Assembly: GCA_002308815.1 (NCBI GenBank)
Contig: DBVX01000037.1
Span: 175 to 13,136, forward strand
Source of the DNA: Bacteroidales bacterium UBA1253
GTDB taxonomy: Bacteria; Bacteroidota; Bacteroidia; Bacteroidales; Paludibacteraceae
Reading direction: 5' to 3'
Length of the DNA stretch: 12,962 nucleotides
The notes beneath the pieces were generated by a model that was given only the letters and a program-made list of their open reading frames with translations, ran no database searches and had not been told where the DNA came from. This document shows, one piece after another, positions 5,730 to 12,962 of this stretch; positions within the stretch are counted from its first letter, which is position 1; each line of letters opens with the position of its first letter. The position numbers and the translations under genes are program-made.

Positions 5730-7028
5730 TTATTCAGGCTTTTCGGTGTCTGTGAAGATATAGATAATCTCCTGTTGTGTGGCCTGGAGCACGCGGCTGG
5801 CGAATGACTTGCGGTCGCGGACAACGAGATTGGTATGGCTGTCGCGCCAGTCCGATCCGTGGATGAGTGCGCCTATCAAGGAAGCGTACTGCGGCTTGCA
5901 GAACTCGTCATCAGTCTGGCGGTCCAGCAAGTAGGCGTGGCTTCCGAACTGTACGGGCAGCGAGGTGCGTTCCTGCATCCATTCGACCAGTCCGCCCAGC
6001 ATACATGCACCGCCTGTCAGATAAACCCCGCCCAAGCGTTCCTCATACTGATGCAGAACATTGAGGATGGGTTGGAGGATCTCCCCCTGCTTCATCTCTA
6101 TGAACTCCGCCAGAGCGGTAAGGCTGACGCGCTGAGTGGTGCGGTCGGGATGGTTGCTGGGCAGCACCATCGCCGAATCGCGTTCCACATAACGAGGAGA
6201 TGCCTGACCGTATGTGCACTTGATATGCTCGGCGTAATTGAAGGGAACGCCCTGCTGCTCTATGAAGCGCGATATATGCCATCCGCCCTGCGGGACAACG
6301 AGGTTGTGCAGGAACTGGTTGCCCTTGAATATGGTCAGTGTGGTGGTCTGCGCGCCAAAATCAATGACAGCGCATCCTTGCTCCTGTATTTCCGGCTGCC
6401 CCGTTGTGATGGCACTTAGCACCACATCGGGACGGACAAACGTCTGCTCTATCGTCGTCTTGGAGTTCTCAAAACTCCTGAGCAGGTTCTCCCTTGCCTC
6501 ACGGTGTCCGACAAAGGCATTGAAATGAATTTCCCACACGGATGCCTTCTGGTTTCCCGTAGGCTCCGAATCCTGCTCCATACCATCCAGTACGTAATAT
6601 GAAGGCAGCACGTCAAACACCGCCACATCGGGATTGCGGCGTTCGATTTTGTCAATACACTCCTGTCGCATCTCGTTCATTATCTGTTCACTCATCGAAC
6701 GCTTGCGAATAAGGTCGCGTTTCGATTTGACCGCAGCCAATGTCATTCCTTTACCACCGATCAGAGTGTATGCGGAAGGAATGGATTTCACTTGGATGCG
6801 GTTGGCCAACAGGTGCAGAACACGGTTGATCATAAACCCTGCATCGTTAATCTGATCCACCATACCGCGATTGACGCAGGGGGACTGGTTGCTTTCCTCG
6901 TAAGCTAAGATGTGAAGCATATCCGTGCCGACTTTCTCGGCAGCCATAGCCCTGACAGAATGACTGCCCAGTTCCACCGCCACAAGGGGAAGGTCTTTTA
7001 CAGAATGGGTGATTGGTCGTTTAGGCAT
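5730..7028 (-). CDS. ftsA: Cell division protein FtsA (divergent)
   Basis: FtsA is an actin-like ATPase that anchors FtsZ filaments to the membrane and recruits later divisome proteins. The 432-residue product, counted from ATG 7028, has the actin-fold motifs: phosphate 1 as VAVELGSHSVRAMAAE (16-31), phosphate 2 as AVIDFGAQTTTLTIF (220-234), and the adenosine motif GGVYLTGGACMLGG (333-346). The FtsA-specific 1C domain lies between about 90 and 195 (TLIGGKGM, then FNAFVGHRE). The usual Asp of the first motif (DxGT/S) is Glu here, and the second acidic residue often seen after TT is absent. The C-terminus SFASRVLQATQQEIIYIF (408-425) is a plausible membrane-targeting helix. A TTG seven codons upstream (7049) overlaps a -7-like promoter element and is less likely as start. 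ftsQ ends 23 nt before and ftsZ follows after 29 nt; this context makes the assignment firm despite divergence. Confidence 0.93.
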   Translation of the reverse strand: MPKRPITHSVKDLPLVAVELGSHSVRAMAAEKVGTDMLHILAYEESNQSPCVNRGMVDQINDAGFMINRVLHLLANRIQVKSIPSAYTLIGGKGMTLAAVKSKRDLIRKRSMSEQIMNEMRQECIDKIERRNPDVAVFDVLPSYYVLDGMEQDSEPTGNQKASVWEIHFNAFVGHREARENLLRSFENSKTTIEQTFVRPDVVLSAITTGQPEIQEQGCAVIDFGAQTTTLTIFKGNQFLHNLVVPQGGWHISRFIEQQGVPFNYAEHIKCTYGQASPRYVERDSAMVLPSNHPDRTTQRVSLTALAEFIEMKQGEILQPILNVLHQYEERLGGVYLTGGACMLGGLVEWMQERTSLPVQFGSHAYLLDRQTDDEFCKPQYASLIGALIHGSDWRDSHTNLVVRDRKSFASRVLQATQQEIIYIFTDTEKPE

Positions 7029-7046
7029 CTTTTCGTCTGATTTTAA

Positions 7047-7081
7047 CAAAGTTAATAACGTCCCACTATCTGTCCGTCAAA
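7047..7081 (-). promoter_or_regulatory. Possible internal promoter for ftsA-ftsZ at the end of ftsQ
   Basis: On the minus strand, TAACTTTG at 7054-7047 matches the -7 consensus exactly, and its TAA is also the ftsQ stop codon. TTTG at 7081-7078 could serve as the -33 element, but the spacing of 23 nt is longer than the usual 18-21. The predicted start near 7041 would give a leader of only about 13 nt before the ftsA ATG at 7028. Plausible but weak; it would let ftsA-ftsZ be expressed apart from murC-ftsQ. Confidence 0.3.
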
Positions 7082-7777
7082 GCGGGTATCCAATTCTCTG
7101 TAAGCGGGAACAGCCCCCCCGTTGGTACTCATCTCTTCCATAAACAGGCGAACCTTGTGCAGTTTCTGTTCATAATCCGTCATTCTGCCGAGCAGAATAA
7201 CCGGCTCACCTTCCGACTGAAGAAGCACTGCCTGCTTGCCCTCACGTATCTCTATGCTGCGTATCCGAGGCTGCCAGTACGAGTCGCCGTTGAGCCATAC
7301 GGCAAAGTCGGCAATCTCCTCCCGCGCCATCTGCTCGCCGACACGTCCCCGTACCCATATCACATCCGCTCTGCCCCCTTGACAGAAAGGCATGCGTTTG
7401 CGGTCGGTATCCACATAATACGTCTCTACGTCGGACAGGACACGCAGAACGGGCGTGCGCTGCTCCACGTACAGTTCGACTATGGTGTCCCCGCGCTTGT
7501 AACACGTTGCGCCACGCACCATCTCGTTGGAAGTTATACCGTCTTCAATGGCCTGAGTCGAAACACGACGCATCGGTGTACCCACAGGATAAAGGTTCAT
7601 CCTGCGAAGCTCGGATAGGATTTGCCCCTCAGTCAGGAAACTTCCGCTCGTCTCAATATTGACCTCACGGCATATCTCCTCCTCTTCGCCACTGGAAGCC
7701 CATATAACACCCGCCACTATCGCTGCAACCGCCAGAGAAATGCCGGTTATCCTGTATATGTTCCTCATAGCTTTCAT
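7052..7777 (-). CDS. ftsQ: Cell division protein FtsQ
   Basis: FtsQ is a bitopic membrane protein of the divisome that binds FtsB/FtsL and links early and late division proteins. The 241-residue product has a short basic N-terminus (MKAMRNIYR), one membrane helix near 10-28, and then a periplasmic region beginning with a POTRA-like domain (about 35-105: VNIETSGSFLTEGQILSELRR...) and a beta-rich domain containing WVRGRVGEQMAREEIADF and IRSIEIREGKQAVL. Sequence conservation in FtsQ is low, so the call rests on topology, these domains and its place between murC and ftsA. The ATG at 7777 overlaps the murC stop (ATGA), implying translational coupling; the ATG at 7768 is an alternative start. The stop codon forms part of a possible promoter for ftsA. 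Confidence 0.9.
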   Translation of the reverse strand: MKAMRNIYRITGISLAVAAIVAGVIWASSGEEEEICREVNIETSGSFLTEGQILSELRRMNLYPVGTPMRRVSTQAIEDGITSNEMVRGATCYKRGDTIVELYVEQRTPVLRVLSDVETYYVDTDRKRMPFCQGGRADVIWVRGRVGEQMAREEIADFAVWLNGDSYWQPRIRSIEIREGKQAVLLQSEGEPVILLGRMTDYEQKLHKVRLFMEEMSTNGGAVPAYRELDTRFDGQIVGRY

Positions 7778-9138
7778 GTTTTTGTCAGTTCAGCAGCCAA
7801 ATCACCAGCCAGTCTGTCTATATCACCCGCACCGAGTGTCATGACGGTGACCGGCCGGTTCAAAGCGCGCACAAGCCCGCATATATAATCAACCAGTCCG
7901 GCCTTCTGAACCACTCTGACGGGCTGTCCGCTTTGTATTCTTTCTGCCAATGCTTCCGAAGTGACACCTTCGATAGGTGTCTCTCGCGCCGGATAGACAG
8001 GCAGCAGAACCACCTCATCCAATCCGCTTAAAGCCGCCGCGAATCCGTCCATAAAGTCGCGTGTACGGGAATACAGATGCGGTTGGAAGATTCCGATGAG
8101 ATACCGCTGCGGGTACAACCGCCGGGCGGATTGCACCGCAGTCAGCAGTTCCTTCGGATGGTGGGCGTAATCATCAATATATGCCACCCTGTCGGTTTGG
8201 ACATGGATGTTGAAGCGCCGTTGCACGCCTCTGTATGTCTTTACCCCTTCCCGTAGCATCCTCTCATCCGCACCTGCCAGCCAAGCCACAGCCATAGCCG
8301 CAGTGGCGTTTTCCACATTGAACAGCACCGGCACACCCAACTCCACATCCGAAAGCACGCCGTCCGGCGAATGCCAACTGAAGAACAGATGTCCGTCAGC
8401 TATCCGGATGTTGTCCGCATAAAAATCTTCCTGTTCGTTGATGCTGTACGAGTATATCCGCGCCTGTCCGTTGCCTGCCACATGGAACCCTTTCCGGATG
8501 ACAACCGCCTCCTTGACCAGCCGTGCGTACTGCTCAAAGCCCTCCTGATAGCCTTCCGCCGTGCCATAAATATCAAGGTGATCCGGATCAATTGCGGTGA
8601 TTGCGGTGATTGCTGGATGCAAATGCAGGAACGAGCGGTCGAACTCATCCGCCTCCACCACTACTGTATTGCTGTTCCCGTCCATTATGAGATTGGAATC
8701 CGCGTTCATACTGATGCCGCCTAAAAAGGCGTTCACGCCTTGGGGTTTCAGTATATGCGACAGCATGGCGGCGGTAGATGTCTTCCCATGAGTGCCTGCC
8801 ACGCAAAGCGTGCGCATATTGCCTGTTATGGAACCCAGCATCTCCGAGCGTTTGACAATGGGAACCCCTTTTTGCAGGAAATGCCGGTACAATGCGGTCT
8901 GTGCGGGAACGGCGGGTGTCCAGACCACCGTCTGCGGCAGATTCTCCACTTCCAAAGGCGAATCGGTGTAGATAATCCGGATGCCCTCCTGTTCCAGTTC
9001 GCGTGTCAGGGGTGACGGTGTACGGTCATAACCCTCCACACGGCATCCGCGCGCGGCAAACCAGCGCGCCAGCGCACTCATTCCGATACCGCCGATGCCG
9101 AGAAAATATACAGATTCTATGGAGGAAACGGGAATCAT
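7774..9138 (-). CDS. murC: UDP-N-acetylmuramate--L-alanine ligase
   Basis: MurC is the cytoplasmic ligase that adds L-alanine to UDP-MurNAc using ATP, the first amino-acid step of peptidoglycan precursor synthesis. The 454 residues carry all three Mur-ligase domains: the N-terminal Rossmann domain with YFLGIGGIGMSALA (11-24); the central ATPase with P-loop AGTHGKTSTAAML (114-126), VEADEFDRSF (161-170) and TAIDPDHLDIYGT (181-193); and the C-terminal domain with NVENATAA (274-281), YRGVQRRFN (302-310) and DDYAHHPKE (322-330). The length is normal for MurC. Its ATG at 9138 overlaps the stop codon of the upstream phosphoesterase and its own stop overlaps the ftsQ start, so the three are probably translationally coupled. 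murG, its usual upstream neighbour in the dcw cluster, is not here. Confidence 0.98.
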   Translation of the reverse strand: MIPVSSIESVYFLGIGGIGMSALARWFAARGCRVEGYDRTPSPLTRELEQEGIRIIYTDSPLEVENLPQTVVWTPAVPAQTALYRHFLQKGVPIVKRSEMLGSITGNMRTLCVAGTHGKTSTAAMLSHILKPQGVNAFLGGISMNADSNLIMDGNSNTVVVEADEFDRSFLHLHPAITAITAIDPDHLDIYGTAEGYQEGFEQYARLVKEAVVIRKGFHVAGNGQARIYSYSINEQEDFYADNIRIADGHLFFSWHSPDGVLSDVELGVPVLFNVENATAAMAVAWLAGADERMLREGVKTYRGVQRRFNIHVQTDRVAYIDDYAHHPKELLTAVQSARRLYPQRYLIGIFQPHLYSRTRDFMDGFAAALSGLDEVVLLPVYPARETPIEGVTSEALAERIQSGQPVRVVQKAGLVDYICGLVRALNRPVTVMTLGAGDIDRLAGDLAAELTKT

Positions 9139-10538
9139 TTAAGCCGGATTGTTTCCTTGTAGATTCTTCCGAAACGATCCTCCGCCTCGACAGTCATTTC
9201 CTTCGCGCCTTCCGATGGGATGGCTGAGAAGTAGTTGCGTGTGCGGAATGGCACATAGTCATCGATGACCCGCGCGCCGTTCACATACTCGCAGTAGTCG
9301 GGGTCGTAGGAATAGAAGCGGCTCATATCGCCTTTGAGAACGCCGTCCTCGTAGTAACGCACGTGCCAGCCGTCATCCACGTTCCATATCTTGGCGACCA
9401 CGGCGTTGGGGCGGTCCATCACCCTTCCGACCGGATAGAGTTTCATCTGGTATGTCTCAGGAAAACCGGTTGCCTTGAAGTACCACGAGTGCTGTCTGCC
9501 GTTGCCCTCGAAAACCTGATAGCCTCGCGGTGCGCCGTCGCTGCTGACGGGAGCGGTCCACCAGTTGCCGCACAGGGCACCGATATTGTGCTCCATTACG
9601 CCGCCGCCGAGATCCTTGTTGGTGTTATGGTGGTGGTGTCCGGTGATGAACGTTGCTTGGAACTTGCCGTGAAGGACGTTGAGCAGTTCCTGCCCGTTGC
9701 CAATCAGCCCGCTGTCCTCCGCCGGTTTGACGGGGGCGTGCATGGCTATGTAAATGAGGTTGTCCATATTGATGGCGGAGCGGAGCAGCTGCATCAGCCA
9801 GTTCCACTGGTCTTCCATCTTGAGCGTGCATACGTAGCCCTTGTTGCCCGTATAGAGCATATCGTTGAGTACCACGTAGTAGGCATCGCCAAGTTGGAAA
9901 GCGTAGTAGGTTGGACCGAAATCGCGCTCGTAGCAGTGCGCGTAGTTGGCATCAGGGTTCTTGGCAAGGTACTTGTCGAAGTCGTGGTTGCCTATCACGG
10001 GATACATGGGTATGCCTGTCTTCTTGGCGAAGTCCTTGTAGATTTCGTTGTGGCTGTACACATCCCACGATATGTCGCCCAGTACGATGCCCGCCACCTG
10101 CACGTCCTTGTGCCGGGCTGCTGTCTCCTTGATGTCGGGCAGAGCCTCCGCATAGAGTTTGTCAATGTCGGTGTCCACATCCAGTTGCGGATCAGCCATC
10201 GTGATCATCGCATAGCGGTTCTTGTCACCTTTCATAGCCTGCAATGCGAAAGAATAGGTGTCCTTGCCGTCCTCCAGACGCTGGTAGAACTGCGGAACAC
10301 CCGTCGAATAGTCCGCCACATAGCCTTTCGGGGTGACAATATAGACGAAGCGCGCCTTATCGTTCACATCGAGCGAATAGGTTCCCTTCGCGTCGGTCTG
10401 CGCGAAACTGTAGCCGTCGGTCACCAAGACCGAACCCAGCGGTTTGTTCTCGCCTTTCACCACACCGGTCACGGTGCGCGCCTGCACCAGCATACTGACA
10501 GTCAGCATCGCTGTCATCAGGGTCGTCATCCTTTTCAT
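9135..10538 (-). CDS. Secreted calcineurin-like metallophosphoesterase (three-domain Bacteroidetes type)
   Basis: This is a 467-residue exported protein, counted from ATG 10538. MKRMTTLMTAMLTVSMLVQA is a clear signal peptide; the ATG at 10556 would add MQGNNT and is the alternative start. After it comes a carboxypeptidase-regulatory-like beta domain (about 22-105: VTGVVKGENKPLGSVLVTDG, then DAKGTYSLDV). Next is the metal-dependent phosphoesterase core with MADPQ (114-118), GDISWD (154-159), GNHDFD (183-188), MHAPV (266-270) and TGHHHHN (299-305), which supply the dinuclear metal ligands. A C-terminal beta domain of about 130 residues follows. The order matches the MetallophosN-Metallophos-MetallophosC architecture of Bacteroidota. 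The first motif is D-P-Q instead of D-x-H. Substrate is unknown. It starts 57 nt after rsmD (39 nt if ATG 10556 is used) and overlaps murC by 4 nt, so an envelope-related role is suggested, not shown. Confidence 0.9.
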   Translation of the reverse strand: MKRMTTLMTAMLTVSMLVQARTVTGVVKGENKPLGSVLVTDGYSFAQTDAKGTYSLDVNDKARFVYIVTPKGYVADYSTGVPQFYQRLEDGKDTYSFALQAMKGDKNRYAMITMADPQLDVDTDIDKLYAEALPDIKETAARHKDVQVAGIVLGDISWDVYSHNEIYKDFAKKTGIPMYPVIGNHDFDKYLAKNPDANYAHCYERDFGPTYYAFQLGDAYYVVLNDMLYTGNKGYVCTLKMEDQWNWLMQLLRSAINMDNLIYIAMHAPVKPAEDSGLIGNGQELLNVLHGKFQATFITGHHHHNTNKDLGGGVMEHNIGALCGNWWTAPVSSDGAPRGYQVFEGNGRQHSWYFKATGFPETYQMKLYPVGRVMDRPNAVVAKIWNVDDGWHVRYYEDGVLKGDMSRFYSYDPDYCEYVNGARVIDDYVPFRTRNYFSAIPSEGAKEMTVEAEDRFGRIYKETIRLK

Positions 10539-10595
10539 TGTGTTGTTTCCTTGCATTATTGGTTGTTTATTGTGTTTGTCAGAATCGCCGCTTCT

Positions 10596-11120
10596 CTATT
10601 GGAAGAACGAGAAGAAGACGCTTCCGTACGAGCGTGTCTCTTTGTGCCGTGGATGCCACGTCACATCGGTTGTTTTGCCGTGTTCCAGAACGAACCATCC
10701 TCCCTCACGCAGATGGGGCAGCACCAGATCGGGCAGTTGGTCAATGTTCTCCAGCATATACGGCGGGTCGGCGTAAATGAAGTCGTAACTTGCCGTACAA
10801 GCAGCGAGGAACTTGAACACATCGCCTCTGACCACGCGAAGATTGTCAACCCCCAGCTGCCTGCACGCCGAGATGATGAAGTTCTGCTGCGTGTGCGCCA
10901 TCTCCACCGCCGTAACGCTTCTTGCGCCACGGCTCACGAACTCCAACCCGATACCGCCCGTACCCGCAAACAAATCCAGCATATCAACTCCCTCAAAATC
11001 CATACGGTTGTTGAGCAGGTTGAACAGGCTTTCCTTGGCGAAATCGGTCGTAGGTCGTGCCGTTATATTTTTAGGGGGCGCTAATCGGCGCCCCCTGAAT
11101 CTGCCGGAGATGATTCGCAT
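10596..11120 (-). CDS. rsmD: 16S rRNA (guanine(966)-N(2))-methyltransferase RsmD
   Basis: RsmD methylates N2 of G966 in helix 31 of 16S rRNA during 30S assembly, using S-adenosylmethionine. The 174-residue product begins with the family N-terminus MRIISGRFRGRRL and RPTTDFAKESLFN (22-34). It carries the SAM-binding motif I DLFAGTGGIGLE (49-60), the acidic motif II AVEMAHTQQN (71-80), and the catalytic DPPY (118-121), followed by LPHLREGGWFVLEH. The length is close to the usual 180-190. The ATG at 11120 begins 17 nt after the upstream gene stop; the product ends in SVFFSFFQ and a TAG. A strong hairpin falls inside codons 9-16. It lies between an unknown membrane-anchored protein and the phosphoesterase, probably within one transcript. 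Confidence 0.96.
   Translation of the reverse strand: MRIISGRFRGRRLAPPKNITARPTTDFAKESLFNLLNNRMDFEGVDMLDLFAGTGGIGLEFVSRGARSVTAVEMAHTQQNFIISACRQLGVDNLRVVRGDVFKFLAACTASYDFIYADPPYMLENIDQLPDLVLPHLREGGWFVLEHGKTTDVTWHPRHKETRSYGSVFFSFFQ
11073..11096 (-). other. Strong perfect hairpin within rsmD codons 9-16
   Basis: A 9-bp perfect stem, AGGGGGCGC with GCGCCCCCT (11073-11081 and 11088-11096), closes a 6-nt loop. In the rsmD mRNA it covers exactly codons 9-16 (residues RGRRLAPP), beginning 24 nt after the first base of the start codon. No U-run follows it on the rsmD strand; the T-rich stretch at 11066-11072 is on the 3' side as ATATAA-containing A-rich RNA. It is therefore not a terminator, but it lies close enough to the start to affect ribosome loading. 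Confidence 0.6.
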
Positions 11121-11137
11121 AGCAGTCTTGCGTTCTG

Positions 11138-11896
11138 TTATTCCCAGTTGCCGGCGTTGTTGTTAGGCGCATCCACAGAGCCGAACATCAGACCGGGATA
11201 GTTATCCAGTTTCTCCTCCTTGTCAATGAGGTTGATCAGTTCCATTTTGTTCAGATCGCTCAGGTATGTCCTGTAGTGCGCTTTGGCAGCCATAATCGGA
11301 ACAACTATGCCCTGCGAAGTGGTGTATGTGTTGTTCACCTCCAACTCGAAACGCTGACCGTTGCTGTAAGGGATGTACGTGATGTCGGCTATGTTGTCGG
11401 CTGTGAACTCGCCTTTGAACAGCGTCTCGATCATGTTCCTGTAGATGGTATCGCGGCGGAAGCCCTGCAGGCCGTTTCCGATAACGTCACGGTCATTAGC
11501 CCATACGTATGCGTACAGCACGCTATCCACATCTGTACGAAGTTTCACACGGGCTTTGAGCAACGCTTTCTCCATCAGTTTGGCGGCCTTATGCTCAGTC
11601 ATACCGCTTTCCAGCTGTTTGTCGGTCAGTGAACCTTCCTTCAGCACCTCTTTTTTGGGAGCGGTCTTGAGAAACAGTACGAGAGAGTCCAAATCGGTTG
11701 TATAGCGTCCCTTCTCCAGTTTGTATTCCGTCTCGGCAGTGCGCAGGTGTATCAGATTGGCGACAACCGCCTGCTCGCGTTCGACACGTGTGTTCTCAAA
11801 ACGGATGGGGACAACCACGCTGGACACGCACAGATACGCCAGATAGACAATCGAAACCAACAGTAGCACGCGGAAAATATACTTTGAGGCATTCAT
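11138..11896 (-). CDS. Membrane-anchored protein of unknown function, pseudopilin-like N-terminus
   Basis: I do not recognise this 252-residue protein by name. It has a short basic N-terminus and one membrane segment (about 7-30, YIFRVLLLVSIVYLAYLCVSSVVV). Next comes a helical stretch REQAVVANLIHLRTAETEYKLEKGRYTTDLDSL (shown as two parts in function: 40-59 helix, then EKGRYTTDLDSL at 61-72), then an alpha/beta extracytoplasmic region ending in an Asn-rich tail (DAPNNNAGNWE). The pattern of hydrophobic helix, then helix with R-A-E-x-x-Y and G-x-Y-x-x-x-L-D-x-L, recalls type II secretion pseudopilins of the GspG kind. However, the typical prepilin peptidase site (G followed by F and a +5 Glu) is missing, so it is probably a fixed membrane anchor. 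The ATG at 11896 is 40 nt after glyA, and rsmD follows after 17 nt. Confidence 0.75.
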   Translation of the reverse strand: MNASKYIFRVLLLVSIVYLAYLCVSSVVVPIRFENTRVEREQAVVANLIHLRTAETEYKLEKGRYTTDLDSLVLFLKTAPKKEVLKEGSLTDKQLESGMTEHKAAKLMEKALLKARVKLRTDVDSVLYAYVWANDRDVIGNGLQGFRRDTIYRNMIETLFKGEFTADNIADITYIPYSNGQRFELEVNNTYTTSQGIVVPIMAAKAHYRTYLSDLNKMELINLIDKEEKLDNYPGLMFGSVDAPNNNAGNWE

Positions 11897-11936
11897 AGTT
11901 CTACTCTTGTCATTTTGTTGGACTTGCAGTCTTTCA

Positions 11937-12962
11937 TTACCACGCGAAGAGCGGATACTTGACCATCTCTGCGTTCACTGTCTCGCGAACTTTCGTGATA
12001 GTCTGTTCGTTCTCGGGATCCTGCAGAACAGTGTCAATGAGTTCCACAATCCATCCCATCTTGTCTTCTTTCAGACCACGGGTAGTGATGGCGGGCGTAC
12101 CGAAACGCAGACCGCTGGTCTGGAACGCGCTGCGGCTGTCGAAAGGAACCATGTTCTTGTTGGTTGTGATGTCGGCTGCCACAAGAGCTTTCTCCGCCAC
12201 CTTGCCGGTCAGGTCGGGATACTTGGTGCGAAGATCCACCAGCATCGAGTGGTTGTCCGTGCCGCCGGAGATAATCTTGTAGCCCTTGTCCATAAACGCC
12301 TGCGCCAGAACGGCGGCGTTCTTCTTCACCTGCTGTTGATAGGTTTTGAATTCAGGGGTCAGTGCCTCGCCGAAAGCGACGGCTTTGGCAGCAATCACGT
12401 GCTCCAGCGGACCGCCCTGCGTACCGGGGAACACCGCACTGTCTATCAGTGCGGACATCATCTTCACCTCTCCCTTCGGGGTGGTCTTGCCCCACGGGTT
12501 GGCGAAATCCTTGCCCATCAGGATGATACCTCCGCGCGGGCCGCGAAGCGTCTTGTGGGTTGTGGATGTGACGATATGGGCGTACTGAAGCGGGTTATTG
12601 AGCAGACCGGCGGCAATCAGTCCTGCAGGGTGCGCCATATCCACCATAAAGATGGCACCAATCTCGTCCGCCACCTTGCGGATGCGGGCGTAATCCCATT
12701 CGCGGCTGTACGCGCTGGCACCCGCCACAATCAGTTTCGGACGCTCTGCACGGGCTTTTGTCTCCAGCTCGTCATAATCCACACGACCCGTCTCCTCTTT
12801 CAGGCTGTAGTCGATGGCGTGGAACATCAGTCCGGAGAAATTGACAGGGCTGCCGTGGCTCAAGTGTCCGCCGTGGCTCAGGTTCAGACCCATAAACGTG
12901 TCGCCCGCCTGAAGACAGGTCATAAAGACAGCCATATTCGCCTGCGCGCCGGAGTGCGGCTG
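11937..12962 (-). CDS. glyA: Serine hydroxymethyltransferase (5' part missing)
   Basis: GlyA is the PLP enzyme that converts serine and tetrahydrofolate to glycine and 5,10-methylene-THF, the main source of one-carbon units; it is cytoplasmic and works as a dimer. The reading frame is open to the window edge, with [13 protein letters not shown] as the first visible residues; the internal ATG at 12935 is not the start. About 341 C-terminal residues of an expected 425 or so are visible. Motifs seen are [17 protein letters not shown] (substrate and PLP region), [13 protein letters not shown], the PLP-lysine site [27 protein letters not shown] and [13 protein letters not shown]. The C-terminus MVKYPLFAW is full. 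The next gene starts 40 nt after the stop, and no terminator hairpin lies in that gap, so read-through into the following genes is possible. Confidence 0.98.
   Translation of the reverse strand, partial: QPHSGAQANMAVFMTCLQAGDTFMGLNLSHGGHLSHGSPVNFSGLMFHAIDYSLKEETGRVDYDELETKARAERPKLIVAGASAYSREWDYARIRKVADEIGAIFMVDMAHPAGLIAAGLLNNPLQYAHIVTSTTHKTLRGPRGGIILMGKDFANPWGKTTPKGEVKMMSALIDSAVFPGTQGGPLEHVIAAKAVAFGEALTPEFKTYQQQVKKNAAVLAQAFMDKGYKIISGGTDNHSMLVDLRTKYPDLTGKVAEKALVAADITTNKNMVPFDSRSAFQTSGLRFGTPAITTRGLKEDKMGWIVELIDTVLQDPENEQTITKVRETVNAEMVKYPLFAW

Noticed and set aside
8590..8615. Direct repeat ATTGCGGTG in tandem inside murC
   Set aside because: It encodes the ITAITAI stretch before the conserved DPDHLDIY motif of MurC and is explained by the protein sequence.
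9363..11084. 573-codon open frame on the plus strand
   Set aside because: It is antisense to the phosphoesterase and rsmD, whose products have clear family motifs; it is a by-product of codon bias in a GC-richer region.
11061..11096. rsmD hairpin with nearby T-rich stretch as an intrinsic terminator on the plus strand
   Set aside because: The T-rich stretch lies on the 5' side of the stem for the plus strand, and no plus-strand gene precedes it.

Overview
The window looks like a chromosomal housekeeping segment from a member of the Bacteroidales (phylum Bacteroidota) of about 50% GC. The evidence is: Bacteroidetes-type promoters (TTTG, then TAnnTTTG) upstream of two genes; start codons preceded by A-rich sequence rather than clear Shine-Dalgarno sites; GlyA, MurC and RsmD sequences of Bacteroidetes character; and a secreted calcineurin-like phosphoesterase of a kind common in that phylum. 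I do not place it below order level. I see no tRNA, rRNA, insertion sequence, prophage or CRISPR array.

Layout. (1) 1-1120, minus strand: the start of the str ribosomal-protein operon, with promoter, a roughly 140-nt structured leader, rpsL (S12), a long spacer and rpsG (S7, cut by the window edge). (2) 1121-1420: intergenic DNA between two divergent promoters, carrying a pair of related GC-rich hairpins. (3) 1421-3518, plus strand: a promoter and a two-gene unit coding for a Na+/H+-antiporter-type permease (ArsB/NhaD group) and a DedA membrane protein that starts with TTG. (4) 12962-3457, minus strand: eight closely spaced genes plus the 3' part of glyA: glyA (partial), a membrane-anchored unknown protein, rsmD, a secreted metallophosphoesterase, murC, ftsQ, ftsA, ftsZ, and a small Wzz-like two-membrane-segment protein. 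The last gene converges on dedA and overlaps it by 62 nt.

How the genes work together. murC-ftsQ-ftsA-ftsZ is the tail of the division and cell wall (dcw) cluster: MurC makes the UDP-MurNAc-L-Ala precursor, FtsQ belongs to the divisome, and FtsA tethers FtsZ polymers to the membrane. Here the tail is detached from the usual upstream gene murG. Instead it sits behind rsmD and the phosphoesterase, whose stop codon overlaps the murC start (ATGA); murC and ftsQ are joined the same way. The permease/DedA pair suggests a shared role in ion or pH homeostasis and envelope physiology, but that is inference.

Nothing here is an obviously new defence or mobile system. The points most worth a second look are the structured rpsL leader, the unusual gene order around murC and after ftsZ, the divergent FtsA and FtsZ ends, the paired intergenic hairpins, and the unrecognised pseudopilin-like protein between glyA and rsmD.
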